Made by a program: the position numbers and the translations under genes. Positions 26,476 to 34,619 of a stretch of 46,650 nucleotides of DNA are shown one piece after another. The notes under the pieces are model-generated. The model saw only the letters and a list, made by a program, of their open reading frames with translations, had not been told where the DNA came from and did no database searches. Numbering within the stretch: position 1 is the stretch's first letter; the number at the start of each line of letters is the position of its first letter. The stretch spans positions 1-46,650 of the forward strand of contig DAIDKM010000020.1 in assembly GCA_027450045.1 (NCBI GenBank), in the 5' to 3' direction. Origin of the DNA: Paludibacter sp. GTDB taxonomy: Bacteria; Bacteroidota; Bacteroidia; Bacteroidales; Paludibacteraceae.

Positions 26476-27621
26476 TCATGCTTGCTCATCAACATGTCCC
26501 TCATGCAGAATACGCAATAGAGTCTGCAATTTATCCTCTGTTTCTCTCCACTCCTTTTCGCATTGCGAGGTGATAAGCAACCCCCCTCCGGCGTAAAGGA
26601 TCAACTGCTTTTCTTCCCATTGCATGCAACGCAAATTTACGTATAAATCAGTTTGTTTTGCAGGCGAAAGCAATCCCACGAAACCGGCATAATAACTCCG
26701 GTTATATCCTTCATTTTCAATAATAAAATGATATGCCCGCTCTTTCGGGAAACCGCATACTGCCGGTGTGGGGTGTAGTTTTTTCAGCAACTCGCCCAAT
26801 TGTTGCGGTTGATGATAGCCGAAATGAAACGAGGTTTTCAGATGAGCCACGTTGCCGGCGCCTACCGTTTTGGTAGCGTCTTCATGCCATTGAATACCAT
26901 TCTCAGTCAACACTTCCCGCAAATAGGTAACTACCCATTGTTGCTCGTTACGATTCTTGGCATCCCAACGAATGGATTTTTGGAAATCATGCACGCGCAT
27001 CGTTCCGGCTAAAGCTACGGTGTGGTAGTCAGGCGCTGTACCGCTGAGTAACATTTCAGGCGTGCTTCCCATCCAAAGGCCGGAATCCGGCGTATAGCAC
27101 AAATAGACAAATGCCGAAGGATAACGCTCGCAAGCGCGCAGGAAAGCGGCAACGGGAGAAACCGTCTCATCGCGTTGTTCAACATGATAGCGCGAAAGCA
27201 CTAATTTATCAAACTGTTGCTGGTCTAATGCGTCCAAGAACCGGCGAAAGGTGGCTTCGTAGCTTTTCTTCTCTTCACTCAAACCTTGCTTACGTTGCAA
27301 CGACTCATCCGTTGCTTTTGGGACAGACAGCCAACGGGCAAATGATTGCGAACGAATAAACGAGTCAATTGCTTCATATCCATCCGCAACCTGTTCGGGA
27401 CGAATGATCAGGATTGGTTGCGACGGCTCAATGGAAAAAGGAGCCAGCACAAATCCTTCACATCCATTCAAATCGGCATAATCAAACCGCTTTTCTATAT
27501 GATCCGACGACGAAACGATGAATGTCGGCTCGGTTGATGAAGGAATGCGATACAATACAAAGCCTAAATCTTTGCCAATCAGTTGCCCGATAGCGCCAAT
27601 ATGTTGAGAAAGTAAATTCAA
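26476..27621 (-). CDS. menF: Isochorismate synthase
   Basis: The 381-residue chorismate-binding enzyme converts chorismate to isochorismate, the entry step of the pathway. Motifs are FDKLVLSRYHV (about 136-146), YTPDSGLWMGSTPEMLLS, VALAGTMRV, LHPTPAVCGFPKERAYHFI and YAGFVGLL. The start is probably the TTG at 27619-27621 that overlaps the menI stop as TTGA; no ATG occurs early in the frame. Translation is therefore likely coupled to menI. Confidence 0.94.
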   Translation of the reverse strand: MNLLSQHIGAIGQLIGKDLGFVLYRIPSSTEPTFIVSSSDHIEKRFDYADLNGCEGFVLAPFSIEPSQPILIIRPEQVADGYEAIDSFIRSQSFARWLSVPKATDESLQRKQGLSEEKKSYEATFRRFLDALDQQQFDKLVLSRYHVEQRDETVSPVAAFLRACERYPSAFVYLCYTPDSGLWMGSTPEMLLSGTAPDYHTVALAGTMRVHDFQKSIRWDAKNRNEQQWVVTYLREVLTENGIQWHEDATKTVGAGNVAHLKTSFHFGYHQPQQLGELLKKLHPTPAVCGFPKERAYHFIIENEGYNRSYYAGFVGLLSPAKQTDLYVNLRCMQWEEKQLILYAGGGLLITSQCEKEWRETEDKLQTLLRILHEGHVDEQA

Positions 27622-28037
27622 ACGTGTTGTTGTTTAGTAATCAAATTGGTGACCCGCACGGTGGAAATTAATCTCTGATCGTCCGATAAAATATCGACAT
27701 TCCACACATGGCTTCTTTTACCATGATGGATAAGAGATGCAACGGCATGCACCTCTCCGCTTCGTATGGAAGAAACGTGACTGGCACTGATTTGCATACC
27801 CAATGCCACTTCGTCCTCCTCGCATATCCATTGCGATCCGAAACCGGCCACCGTTTCTGCCAATGCTATCGAAGCGCCTCCATGCAAAATGCCTACCGGT
27901 TGAATGGTACGGGCGTCCACAGGCATGATAGCCTCCACTTTTCCATCCGAAACGAACGTAAATTCGATGCCCAATTGATCCAGTAATGAACCCTGGCACA
28001 TCGTATTGATTTGATTTAATGAGAGATTGTGATCCAT
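27618..28037 (-). CDS. menI: DHNA-CoA thioesterase, hotdog fold
   Basis: The product, 139 residues from the chosen ATG, closely resembles E. coli YdiI/MenI: EAIMPVDARTIQPVGILHGGASIALAE, with the HGG of the active site and the catalytic Glu that follows. It releases 1,4-dihydroxy-2-naphthoate from its CoA ester before prenylation. The frame extends to an ATG at 28055, but the -7 box TAACTTTG at 28072-28079 puts the transcript start near 28065, so the ATG at 28035-28037 leaves the better leader. It is the first gene of the menaquinone operon. The family also contains other acyl-CoA thioesterases, but the context supports MenI. Confidence 0.9.
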   Translation of the reverse strand: MDHNLSLNQINTMCQGSLLDQLGIEFTFVSDGKVEAIMPVDARTIQPVGILHGGASIALAETVAGFGSQWICEEDEVALGMQISASHVSSIRSGEVHAVASLIHHGKRSHVWNVDILSDDQRLISTVRVTNLITKQQHV

Positions 28038-28071
28038 ATTATGATAATTCAACATTCTTTTTTGAGAAACG

Positions 28072-28079
28072 CAAAGTTA
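28072..28079 (-). promoter_or_regulatory. Likely -7 element of the menaquinone operon promoter
   Basis: TAACTTTG on the minus strand, about 35 bp ahead of menI. No TTG is found at the usual 19-20 bp upstream, so strength or activator need is uncertain. Confidence 0.45.
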
Positions 28080-28245
28080 AGCATAGAAGAAGCGGAATGA
28101 TGACATGCAACTATCAAAAAACGTTTCAATAAACATAGTACATTCAGTATTAATGCTTTATGCTGTCGGTGTAATAACAAAACTTGCTAAATAGCTTACA
28201 GTCTCATCATTGATAAGCCGTACACAACTCCACGCAAGTACTTCC

Positions 28246-28454
28246 TTCGTAGTTTGTTCGCAGATTATTCGTACTTTATACATAGATAATACCTATATAA
28301 TACCTATACAATACGTAGATAAAACGTATATAATACCTACTTATTTAAATAGGTATTATCTATGTGTCATATACGTATCAGATTCGTAAAGAAGATATTT
28401 ATACCAAAACCAAGGTACGGACGAACTGCGAATAAACTACGAAAGAACAGCGAA
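28246..28454. repeat. 11-bp repeat array with an orientation switch
   Basis: These 209 bp divide into 19 consecutive 11-bp units. The first nine (28246-28344) follow TNCSTAKATAA, for example TACCTATATAA and TACGTAGATAA. From 28345 the units run in the opposite orientation (TTAAATAGGTA, TTATCTATGTG, later TAAACTACGAA) without losing the 11-bp register. As a result the two halves pair: ACATAGATAATACCTAT (28280-28296) with its exact complement at 28349-28365, and an 18-bp outer arm (28246-28263) with 28426-28443 at 17 of 18. It lies between the menaquinone operon and the tRNA-Ser terminator. Confidence 0.85.
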
Positions 28455-28553
28455 GCATAGACATGCCGCAGAATTATTGCAGCCCTGAGAAAGGAAAGGG
28501 TTTTGAAGCGAAGAAAAGCAGTGAAGAGATCTGCGGTCACCTTGAATGCCCTT

Positions 28554-28596
28554 AAAAAGAAAAATCCTCTGCAACATGTTTAGTTACAGAGGATTT
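28554..28596 (-). terminator. Terminator behind tRNA-Ser
   Basis: On the minus strand a 10-bp stem AAATCCTCTG / CAGAGGATTT (28587-28596 with 28562-28571) is followed by a T-rich run at 28554-28561. It lies directly after the tRNA gene. Confidence 0.8.
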
Positions 28597-28608
28597 AAAA
28601 AATAACAG

Positions 28609-28695
28609 CGGTGAGGGGGGGATTCGAACCCCCGGTACGGTTACCCGTACGACAGTTTAGCAAACTGTTGGTTTCAGCCGCTCACCCACCTCACC
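28609..28695 (-). tRNA. tRNA-Ser(GCU): tRNA-Ser (anticodon GCU)
   Basis: An 87-nt class II tRNA. The acceptor stem pairs GGTGAGG (28695-28689) with CCTCACC. The anticodon stem-loop is ACAGT-TTGCTAA-ACTGT with anticodon GCT. A long variable arm (CGTACGGGTAACCGTACC region) identifies serine, and the T-arm contains GGTTCGAATCC. The 3-prime CCA is not encoded. Its promoter is at 28739-28769 and its terminator at 28554-28596. Confidence 0.97.
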
Positions 28696-28738
28696 TTGAA
28701 GAAATGGTCAGCAATGCAGCTTACCTTAGAAAGCGGTG

Positions 28739-28769
28739 CAAAAGTAGGAATTTATTTTTGCTTTTTCAA
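28739..28769 (-). promoter_or_regulatory. Promoter of tRNA-Ser
   Basis: On the minus strand: TTG, 20 bp, TACTTTTG, with a predicted start near 28732, about 37 nt before the mature tRNA. A -7-like box TAATTTTG at 28803-28810 on the plus strand may serve the divergent mltG gene. Confidence 0.65.
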
Positions 28770-28844
28770 ATTATCTTACTAAATATTGCAGAAACCATTG
28801 GCTAATTTTGCAACCTGTTTGATAGTCACCAAAATAATCGATTC

Positions 28845-29897
28845 ATGAAGAAGAAGCTGCATAAGAAATCGAAGTTGTTAGTATTCGTTGTTCGTCTTGT
28901 TATTGCTGTTTTGATAGCCGTTGTCTGCTATCAGCTCTATAATTATTTTCATGCCAATTTCTATACATCCAATCATGAAACCGTATATTTATACATTCGC
29001 CCCAATGACACGTTTACCGATGTTGTCAATCAAATAAAGAAAAAGAATGTAGTCAGAAATATTCGTTCGTTTATTGAATCAGCAACCCTGATCGGATACG
29101 ATAAACATGTCCGCAGTGGACGTTATGCCATCACCGACGGTATGGATAATCAAACGTTGTTGTACCATTTGGACAAACGCATCCAAGCGCCGGTTCATCT
29201 GACTTTCAACAATCTAAGGACAAAGGAGCAATTGGCAGGTCGTTTGTCGGCACAGCTTATGCTCGATTCCTTAACCATCATCCAACATTTGGACAATGCG
29301 GAGTATGATCAACGTTTCGGGTTTACGCCTGAAACCGTTGTCGCGATGTTTATACCGAATACATACGATGTTTTGTGGGATGTTTCCATGGCGCAATTGA
29401 TGAAGAGGATGGATCATGAGTACAAGCTTTTTTGGACACCGGAGCGGTTGGCTAAAGCAAAAGCTGAAAATTTATCGCCGGTTGACGTGGTCACATTAGC
29501 CTCCATCGTGGAAGAAGAGACGAACAGAGCTCAGGATAAACCCATTATTGCAGGACTCTATTTAAATCGACTACATCGCGAAATGCCGCTACAATCGTGC
29601 CCTACCGTGAAATTTGCCTTGCAAAATTTTACATTACAACGGGTTACAGGTAAAGATCTGCAAGTGAAATCGCCTTACAATACTTATCATCATAAAGGAT
29701 TGCCTCCAGGTCCCATTCGTATTCCAACCATCGAAAGCGTGGATGCTGTTTTAAACTACACCCCGAACAATTACCTCTACATGTGTGCCAAGGAAACCCT
29801 TAACGGGGAACATTACTTTGCGACAACGTGGGCGGAACAAAAAAGGAATGCCGCACGCTATGCTGCTGCTTTGGATAAACGAGGTATTTTTCAATGA
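28845..29897 (+). CDS. mltG: Endolytic murein transglycosylase
   Basis: The 350-residue protein has one N-terminal membrane segment (about residues 9-31) and a periplasmic YceG-like domain with a LysM-like subdomain (YLYIRPNDTFTDVVNQI). The catalytic region LASIVEEETNRAQDKPIIAGLYLNRL (about 216-241) contains the conserved Glu, followed by MPLQSCPTVKFAL and SPYNTYHHKGLPPGPI. It cuts nascent peptidoglycan strands at the inner membrane and sets glycan length. Length matches the family. It converges with the YgjP-like gene with only 2 bp between stops. Confidence 0.95.
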   Translation: MKKKLHKKSKLLVFVVRLVIAVLIAVVCYQLYNYFHANFYTSNHETVYLYIRPNDTFTDVVNQIKKKNVVRNIRSFIESATLIGYDKHVRSGRYAITDGMDNQTLLYHLDKRIQAPVHLTFNNLRTKEQLAGRLSAQLMLDSLTIIQHLDNAEYDQRFGFTPETVVAMFIPNTYDVLWDVSMAQLMKRMDHEYKLFWTPERLAKAKAENLSPVDVVTLASIVEEETNRAQDKPIIAGLYLNRLHREMPLQSCPTVKFALQNFTLQRVTGKDLQVKSPYNTYHHKGLPPGPIRIPTIESVDAVLNYTPNNYLYMCAKETLNGEHYFATTWAEQKRNAARYAAALDKRGIFQ

Positions 29898-29899
29898 CG

Positions 29900-30610
29900 C
29901 TACACCCAAGAAGAGATGGGATGATGCTTCAGCTCATTGCGTAACGCTTTGTAGTCGGGCAATATTTGTCCAACTTTTGCCCAAAAACGCTCGCTGTGAT
30001 TATGTTCTACGGTGTGACAAAGCTCATGCACAATGACATAATCGATGAGGTGTTCGGGTAAAAGGAGCAGAAACAGAGAGAGGTTGATATTGTTGACAGA
30101 CGAGCAACTGCCCCACCTTGTTGTACTTGCCTGAATCTTGATCGATTTGAATTTTAGACCGCTTTTAAGCGACCACTCGGACGTTTTTTGTGGCAGTACT
30201 TTTTTGGCATCTTGCCTCAAGAAATAGATGATCCCATTATGAATAGTTTTCTGCACAGCAGGTGAATTGACATCGCGTTGCCTGGGATATTCAACGGTAA
30301 GCGTCTCGCCAACTAAATGAAAGAACAATTGCGGTCGATCTGCACCAATCACCTGAACCGTAAATGTATGTGTTTTGAGCGGATGCGATTCATCAATCAG
30401 ATAATGCTTGTTGGATGTGTCTTTCTTGCGATGGTCAAGAATTTTTGCCCGATGCTCCTCAATCAACGTGAGCGCTTTTGAATAAAAAGTCTCCGACGGG
30501 AGGGTCACTTTGAGGCCATCCTTCGCGAGGCGAATAGAAATGCGCGTCGAGCGGGGATGTGTTTTGAAAACAATGAGACCCAGTTCGGGGTCGTGAAGAG
30601 AAGAAATCAT
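29900..30610 (-). CDS. YgjP-like zinc metallopeptidase (DUF45, M48-related)
   Basis: This 236-residue protein has the DUF45 signature: RWGSCSS (about 165-171) and the zinc site HELCHTVEHNHSERFW (His195, Glu196, His199, His205 after the chosen start). Members are cytosolic, single-domain and of uncertain substrate. A longer frame to 30667 begins with GTG and adds 19 residues; the ATG at 30608-30610 gives the usual family length. It is a single minus-strand gene. Confidence 0.88.
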   Translation of the reverse strand: MISSLHDPELGLIVFKTHPRSTRISIRLAKDGLKVTLPSETFYSKALTLIEEHRAKILDHRKKDTSNKHYLIDESHPLKTHTFTVQVIGADRPQLFFHLVGETLTVEYPRQRDVNSPAVQKTIHNGIIYFLRQDAKKVLPQKTSEWSLKSGLKFKSIKIQASTTRWGSCSSVNNINLSLFLLLLPEHLIDYVIVHELCHTVEHNHSERFWAKVGQILPDYKALRNELKHHPISSWV

Positions 30611-30769
30611 GGCAATTGGATCATTCAATAGTCCTGCAATATAGATATAAAGTTTCTGAAAAGGCACATGGGAAGTTGCAGGAAGAGAAGACGGTAAGGA
30701 AGTTAAATGTGCTCTATTTGGTTTCGTGTACTAAAAACAAGCTACATAAGAGGTAAATGCAGAAAGCAA

Positions 30770-30798
30770 GAACGCCGCAACATTGCTGTGCGGCGTTC
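30770..30798 (-). terminator. Terminator of the Lys-rich protein gene
   Basis: A 10-bp stem GAACGCCGCA / TGCGGCGTTC with a 9-nt loop, followed on the minus strand by a moderately T-rich stretch (TTGCTTTC). It lies 25 bp after the gene's stop. Confidence 0.7.
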
Positions 30799-30823
30799 AA
30801 AAATTTCAGCTTAGAAGCAGGCA

Positions 30824-31090
30824 TTACTTCATTTCAGCTTTTTTCTCAGCTTTCTTTACTGCTTTTTTTACGACTTTCTTAGCAGGAGCAGCTTTAGCGT
30901 CAGCTTTTTTTACTTCTTTTTTTTCAGCTTTAACGCCTTCTTTCTTTTCGGCTTTTACAGCTTTTTTAGCTACTTGTTCAGTTTTAGCCTTAGCTTCTTT
31001 TTTTACTTCTTTTTTAGCTACTTGTGCGATAGCTGATGCAGATACCATCATGGCTAAAGCCATCATTACAGTTACAACTTGTTTTTTCAT
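30824..31090 (-). CDS. Exported lysine/alanine/glutamate-rich protein
   Basis: The 88-residue product has a clear signal peptide (MKKQVVTVMMALAMMVSASA, cleavage near AIA-Q) followed by about 66 residues made almost only of Lys, Ala, Glu and Val; Lys is roughly 40 percent. No fold or family is recognised. The mature part would be strongly basic and probably helical, and might bind nucleic acid, LPS or cell-wall polymers, but this is inference. The frame reaches 31120 with a TTG start that lies inside the promoter, so the ATG at 31088-31090 is the start. The promoter matches the consensus exactly and a terminator follows, so the gene is a monocistronic and probably well-expressed unit. Confidence 0.8.
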   Translation of the reverse strand: MKKQVVTVMMALAMMVSASAIAQVAKKEVKKEAKAKTEQVAKKAVKAEKKEGVKAEKKEVKKADAKAAPAKKVVKKAVKKAEKKAEMK

Positions 31091-31117
31091 AACGGATAAA
31101 GTTTTAATTAGACGGTG

Positions 31118-31147
31118 CAAAATTACTGCATGTTTCTAAGATAGCAA
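31118..31147 (-). promoter_or_regulatory. Promoter of the Lys-rich protein gene
   Basis: On the minus strand: TTG, exactly 19 bp, TAATTTTG. The predicted start near 31111 leaves a short leader of about 20 nt. Confidence 0.8.
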
Positions 31148-31336
31148 GATGGAAGTGGGATTTTTATAGCATTTTCATGATTAAATATTCTTAATGTACT
31201 GCTGTCAATGAGGTATTGTTATATATTACATTGATAATTAATTGTCTAACGTCAATGTTTATCATTAGAATAAGCCAATAAAACCGATTTTTGGGATATC
31301 AAAAATGAATTTTTTTTTGAGTGTGTGCTTCATGGA

Positions 31337-31366
31337 TTGTTGAACCAAAATAAAAATGTAAGTTTG
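31337..31366 (+). promoter_or_regulatory. Promoter of the phenylacetate-CoA ligase gene
   Basis: TTG at 31337-31339, 19 bp, then TAAGTTTG at 31359-31366. The predicted start near 31373 gives a leader of about 80 nt. The stretch between this and the divergent promoter at 31118-31147 is A/T-rich and shows no gene. Confidence 0.75.
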
Positions 31367-31451
31367 CAGGCATAAAAAAGGCGAAAATGCAATTAAAAAG
31401 CTATTTTTGCTGACGATAATCTATTTATTCATCCACCTACTACACAAGATC

Positions 31452-32750
31452 ATGATCTGGAATGAACATGCTGAATGCATGGAGCGAGAGCAGCTCATCA
31501 AGTTACAAAACGAGCGTTTACAGGCAATGGTGAGCCGTCTTTATTATAATGTGCCATTTTATCGTAAAAAATTTCAGGAACAGGGTATTGAGGCCAACGA
31601 CATCCGAAGTGTTGATCAACTAAAATACCTGCCGTTGACCATCAAACAGGATTTACGTGATAATTACCCGTTTGGCCTTTTTGCAGTGCCACAAAGCGAA
31701 ATTGTGCGACTTCATGCTTCGAGTGGTACAACCGGTAAACCAACTGTGGGAGGCTACACCCGCCGTGATTTGGAGACTTGGTCGGAAGTGGTAGCACGTA
31801 GCTTGTATGCGGCCGGTGTTGATCACAACGATGTGGTGCATGTTTCGTACGGATATGGTCTTTTTACCGGTGGGTTGGGGCTCCATCAGGGAGCGCAAAA
31901 AATTGGGGCAACGGTTATTCCCGCTTCCGGTGGCAACACGAAAAAGCAGTTGCAAATCATGCACGACTTTGGTTCCACTGTTTTAGCCTGCACTCCGTCA
32001 TACGCGCTCTATCTGGCTGAAACCATGAAGGAAATAGGTATGGATCCATCGGAACTGAAATTGCGACGCGGCATTTTTGGTGCAGAGCCATGGACGGAAG
32101 AGATGCGCAAAGAGATTGAACAAAAGCTACATCTCAAAGCGTTGGATATATATGGGTTAACCGAAATAATCGGCCCTGGAGTGGCTATGGAATGCGAACA
32201 TCAAAACGGATTGCATGTTTTTGAAGATCATTTTCTGCCTGAGATACTCGATCCGCAAACCTTGCAACCGGTTCCTTACGGTGAAGTGGGGGAGTTGGTT
32301 TTTACCACCATTACCAAAGAAGGAATGCCTTTGTTGCGCTATCGTACCCGCGACCTGACTTCCATGACCATCGAAAAATGTACTTGCGGAAGGACAATGG
32401 CGCGACTTCATAAATTCATGGGGCGTACCGACGACATGTTGATCATTCGTGGCGTGAACGTATTCCCGTCGCAAGTGGAATCGGTTCTTCTGGAAATGAG
32501 CGAAACGGAACCTCATTATCTTTTGATTGTTGATCGGGTGAACAACTTAGATATACTTGAAATTCTGGTTGAAGTGAACGAGTCGTTTTTCTCGGATGAA
32601 GTACGGCAATTGGAGGCGCTGACTCACAAGATAAAAGCCAATATTGAAAGTACGCTCGGCATCAGCGCCAAAATAAAGTTAGTGGAGCCAAAAACAATCG
32701 AGCGCTCCGAAGGGAAAGCAAAACGAGTTATCGACAAGCGCCCTCATTAA
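31452..32750 (+). CDS. paaK: Phenylacetate-CoA ligase family protein
   Basis: The 432-residue acyl-adenylating enzyme shows [20 protein letters not shown] (P-loop, about 77-96), [15 protein letters not shown] (A5 region), and [10 protein letters not shown] with [20 protein letters not shown] near the C-terminus. It activates phenylacetate or a related aryl acid as its CoA thioester. In anaerobic Bacteroidota such ligases commonly pair with an ACT protein and with 2-oxoacid:ferredoxin oxidoreductases of aromatic amino-acid metabolism; only the ACT partner is next door here. The frame begins with a TTG at 31407, but the ATG at 31452 gives the family start [15 protein letters not shown]. Confidence 0.93.
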   Translation: MIWNEHAECMEREQLIKLQNERLQAMVSRLYYNVPFYRKKFQEQGIEANDIRSVDQLKYLPLTIKQDLRDNYPFGLFAVPQSEIVRLHASSGTTGKPTVGGYTRRDLETWSEVVARSLYAAGVDHNDVVHVSYGYGLFTGGLGLHQGAQKIGATVIPASGGNTKKQLQIMHDFGSTVLACTPSYALYLAETMKEIGMDPSELKLRRGIFGAEPWTEEMRKEIEQKLHLKALDIYGLTEIIGPGVAMECEHQNGLHVFEDHFLPEILDPQTLQPVPYGEVGELVFTTITKEGMPLLRYRTRDLTSMTIEKCTCGRTMARLHKFMGRTDDMLIIRGVNVFPSQVESVLLEMSETEPHYLLIVDRVNNLDILEILVEVNESFFSDEVRQLEALTHKIKANIESTLGISAKIKLVEPKTIERSEGKAKRVIDKRPH

Positions 32751-32789
32751 ATTTCGTGATCCATTTATCTATCTTTAAATGAATTCATT

Positions 32790-33212
32790 ATGCTCTTGCA
32801 ACAACTTTCGCTCTTTTTAGAAAACAAAACAGGAAGGCTTGCCGAAGTAACGCGTGTCCTTTCAGAAAAGCATATCAACATCGCAGCGTTTAGCATTGCC
32901 GATACCGCCGATTTTGGCATCCTTCGCATGATTGTTGATCAAACGGATGTTGCGCTTGCTGCATTGAAACAGCAAGGGTTTGCCGTACACACTACTGATG
33001 TGGTAGGTTTCGTAATACCGAATCAGCCCGGCAATTTGTATCAGGCCTTGCAACATCTTGACAGCATTGCCATTGAAATAGAATATCTTTACGCGTTTGC
33101 ACACAACGGCGATGCAGCCGCAGTCATTAAAACCAATGATAATAAACTGACCGCCACAACGCTTAAAGAGTTTGGCTACCATTTGTTAGAAGCAGGAGAA
33201 CAACTCGATTAG
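32790..33212 (+). CDS. ACT-domain protein, tandem
   Basis: The 140-residue protein has two ACT-like halves: LLQQLSLFLENKTGRLAEVTRVLSEKHINIAAFSIAD (about 2-38) and VVGFVIPNQPGNLYQALQHLDSIAIEIEYLYAFAH (about 71-105). It probably binds an aromatic or other amino acid and tunes the ligase or its pathway. It lies 39 bp behind the paaK-type gene in the same direction, a pairing often seen in Bacteroidota. Confidence 0.88.
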   Translation: MLLQQLSLFLENKTGRLAEVTRVLSEKHINIAAFSIADTADFGILRMIVDQTDVALAALKQQGFAVHTTDVVGFVIPNQPGNLYQALQHLDSIAIEIEYLYAFAHNGDAAAVIKTNDNKLTATTLKEFGYHLLEAGEQLD

Positions 33213-33275
33213 TAACCCGCAGTAAGTTACTTAAAAACAGATAGAGAGACACAATGGTAGAACAAAAAAAAGTAT

Positions 33276-33283
33276 TACCTTTG
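33276..33283 (+). promoter_or_regulatory. Probable -7 element for rplY
   Basis: TACCTTTG on the plus strand; no good TTG at the expected distance. The predicted start is about 90 nt ahead of the rplY ATG. Confidence 0.45.
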
Positions 33284-33381
33284 TGCTGCCTTTTATGAAG
33301 GCGCAAGTGTGATGGGAAATTTAGCATTAATAGCTTGACTCTCAACAGCTTTAATTTTGAGTAACACAAACAAATTTAACA

Positions 33382-33936
33382 ATGAAAACGTTTCAAGTAA
33401 GCGGAACAATCCGTCAGGAAGTCGGCAAAAAAGCCACCAACGCAGTAAGAAATAGTGGAAACATCCCTTGTGTCCTTTATGGTGGAAATGGGAACATTCA
33501 CTTTCAAGTAGTTGCAGGTGATGTACGTAAATTGATCTATACTCCTGAAATTTTCTTAGTCGAACTAACGATTGATGGCGTAAAACATTCGACTATCATG
33601 AAAGAGCTTCAATTTCATCCGGTTTCAGAAAAAGTGCTTCACCTTGATTTTTTTGAAGTCTCCAATGACAAACCCGTTGTAATGGCTGTTCCCGTGCGCC
33701 TTGAAGGATTAGCCGAAGGTGTGAAAGAAGGAGGAAAATTGCAACAAAACCTTCGATTACTTAAGGTAAAAGGGTTGGTACAAAATATCCCTGAGCAGCT
33801 TAAAATCAATGTTGACAAATTAGGATTAGGCAAAACTATTCAGGTATCGGAACTTTCGTTCCCTGACTTAGAGCTGGTAACTCCTAAAACAGCCATTGTT
33901 GCAACTGTCAATACAACCCGCGCGGTTAAGAAATAA
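33382..33936 (+). CDS. rplY: 50S ribosomal protein L25 / general stress protein Ctc
   Basis: The 184-residue protein has the L25 5S-rRNA-binding domain (VSGTIRQEVGKKATNAVRNSGNIPCVLYGG, then HFQVVAGDVRKLIYTPEIFLVEL) and the C-terminal Ctc domain (PVRLEGLAEGVKEGGKLQQNLRLLKVKGL). It binds 5S rRNA in the large subunit. Length fits the long form. It is followed by pth, a common bacterial pairing. Confidence 0.96.
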   Translation: MKTFQVSGTIRQEVGKKATNAVRNSGNIPCVLYGGNGNIHFQVVAGDVRKLIYTPEIFLVELTIDGVKHSTIMKELQFHPVSEKVLHLDFFEVSNDKPVVMAVPVRLEGLAEGVKEGGKLQQNLRLLKVKGLVQNIPEQLKINVDKLGLGKTIQVSELSFPDLELVTPKTAIVATVNTTRAVKK

Positions 33937-33981
33937 GCGTAGTGGAATAAACGAGAAACATGTCATAATTCATTTTTTCGT

Positions 33982-34545
33982 GTGAAGTACTTAATTGCAG
34001 GATTAGGAAATATTGGCGAAGAGTATCAAAACACACGCCACAACATAGGTTTCAACGTATTGGACGCTTTAGCAGAAGCGTCCAATATTGTTTTTGAGGA
34101 TCGCCGTTATGGATCAATCGGAGAACTTTCACTCAAAGGGCATAAGTTGTTTTTGCTTAAACCGTCAACTTACATGAATTTAAGTGGGAATGCCGTGCGA
34201 TACTGGCTTGCACAAGAACATATTCCTGAAGAAAATCTGTTAGTGGTTGTGGATGACATTGCGCTCCCTTTAGGCGCCTTACGTCTCAAACCACAAGGTA
34301 GTGATGCCGGTCATAACGGGTTAAAGCATATTCAATCTATTCTGAACACTACAAATTATGCCCGGTTACGCATTGGCATCGGGAATGATTTTCCACGTGG
34401 CGCCCAAGTTAACTATGTTTTAGGAAAATGGAGTCGAGAAGAGTGGGCTGTTCTTGATACGAAAATTCCTGTAGCTGTCGATATGATTAAAAGTTTTTGT
34501 CTGAGTGGAATTCAAAACACCATGAATCAATACAATACCAAATAA
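33982..34545 (+). CDS. pth: Peptidyl-tRNA hydrolase
   Basis: The 187-residue enzyme frees tRNA from stalled peptidyl-tRNA. Conserved features are [27 protein letters not shown] (with Asn and the catalytic His of RHN near residue 20), [43 protein letters not shown] and RLRIGIG. The start is the GTG at 33982-33984, 45 bp after rplY. Confidence 0.96.
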   Translation: MKYLIAGLGNIGEEYQNTRHNIGFNVLDALAEASNIVFEDRRYGSIGELSLKGHKLFLLKPSTYMNLSGNAVRYWLAQEHIPEENLLVVVDDIALPLGALRLKPQGSDAGHNGLKHIQSILNTTNYARLRIGIGNDFPRGAQVNYVLGKWSREEWAVLDTKIPVAVDMIKSFCLSGIQNTMNQYNTK

Positions 34546-34570
34546 GAACGTGAGTTCTGATTGTTAGTGA

Positions 34571-34600
34571 TTGAATTGTGGTTGTTTGATAGTATTTTTG
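34571..34600 (+). promoter_or_regulatory. Promoter of ribD
   Basis: TTG, 19 bp, TATTTTTG on the plus strand, with the predicted start near 34607, very close to the ribD ATG at 34620. It may produce a short-leader transcript. Confidence 0.65.
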
Positions 34601-34619
34601 CACTTCAAACAGCTTGATT

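Noticed and set aside
30783-31139. 118-codon Phe/Thr/Ala-rich plus-strand frame
   Set aside because: Exact antisense shadow of the Lys-rich gene.
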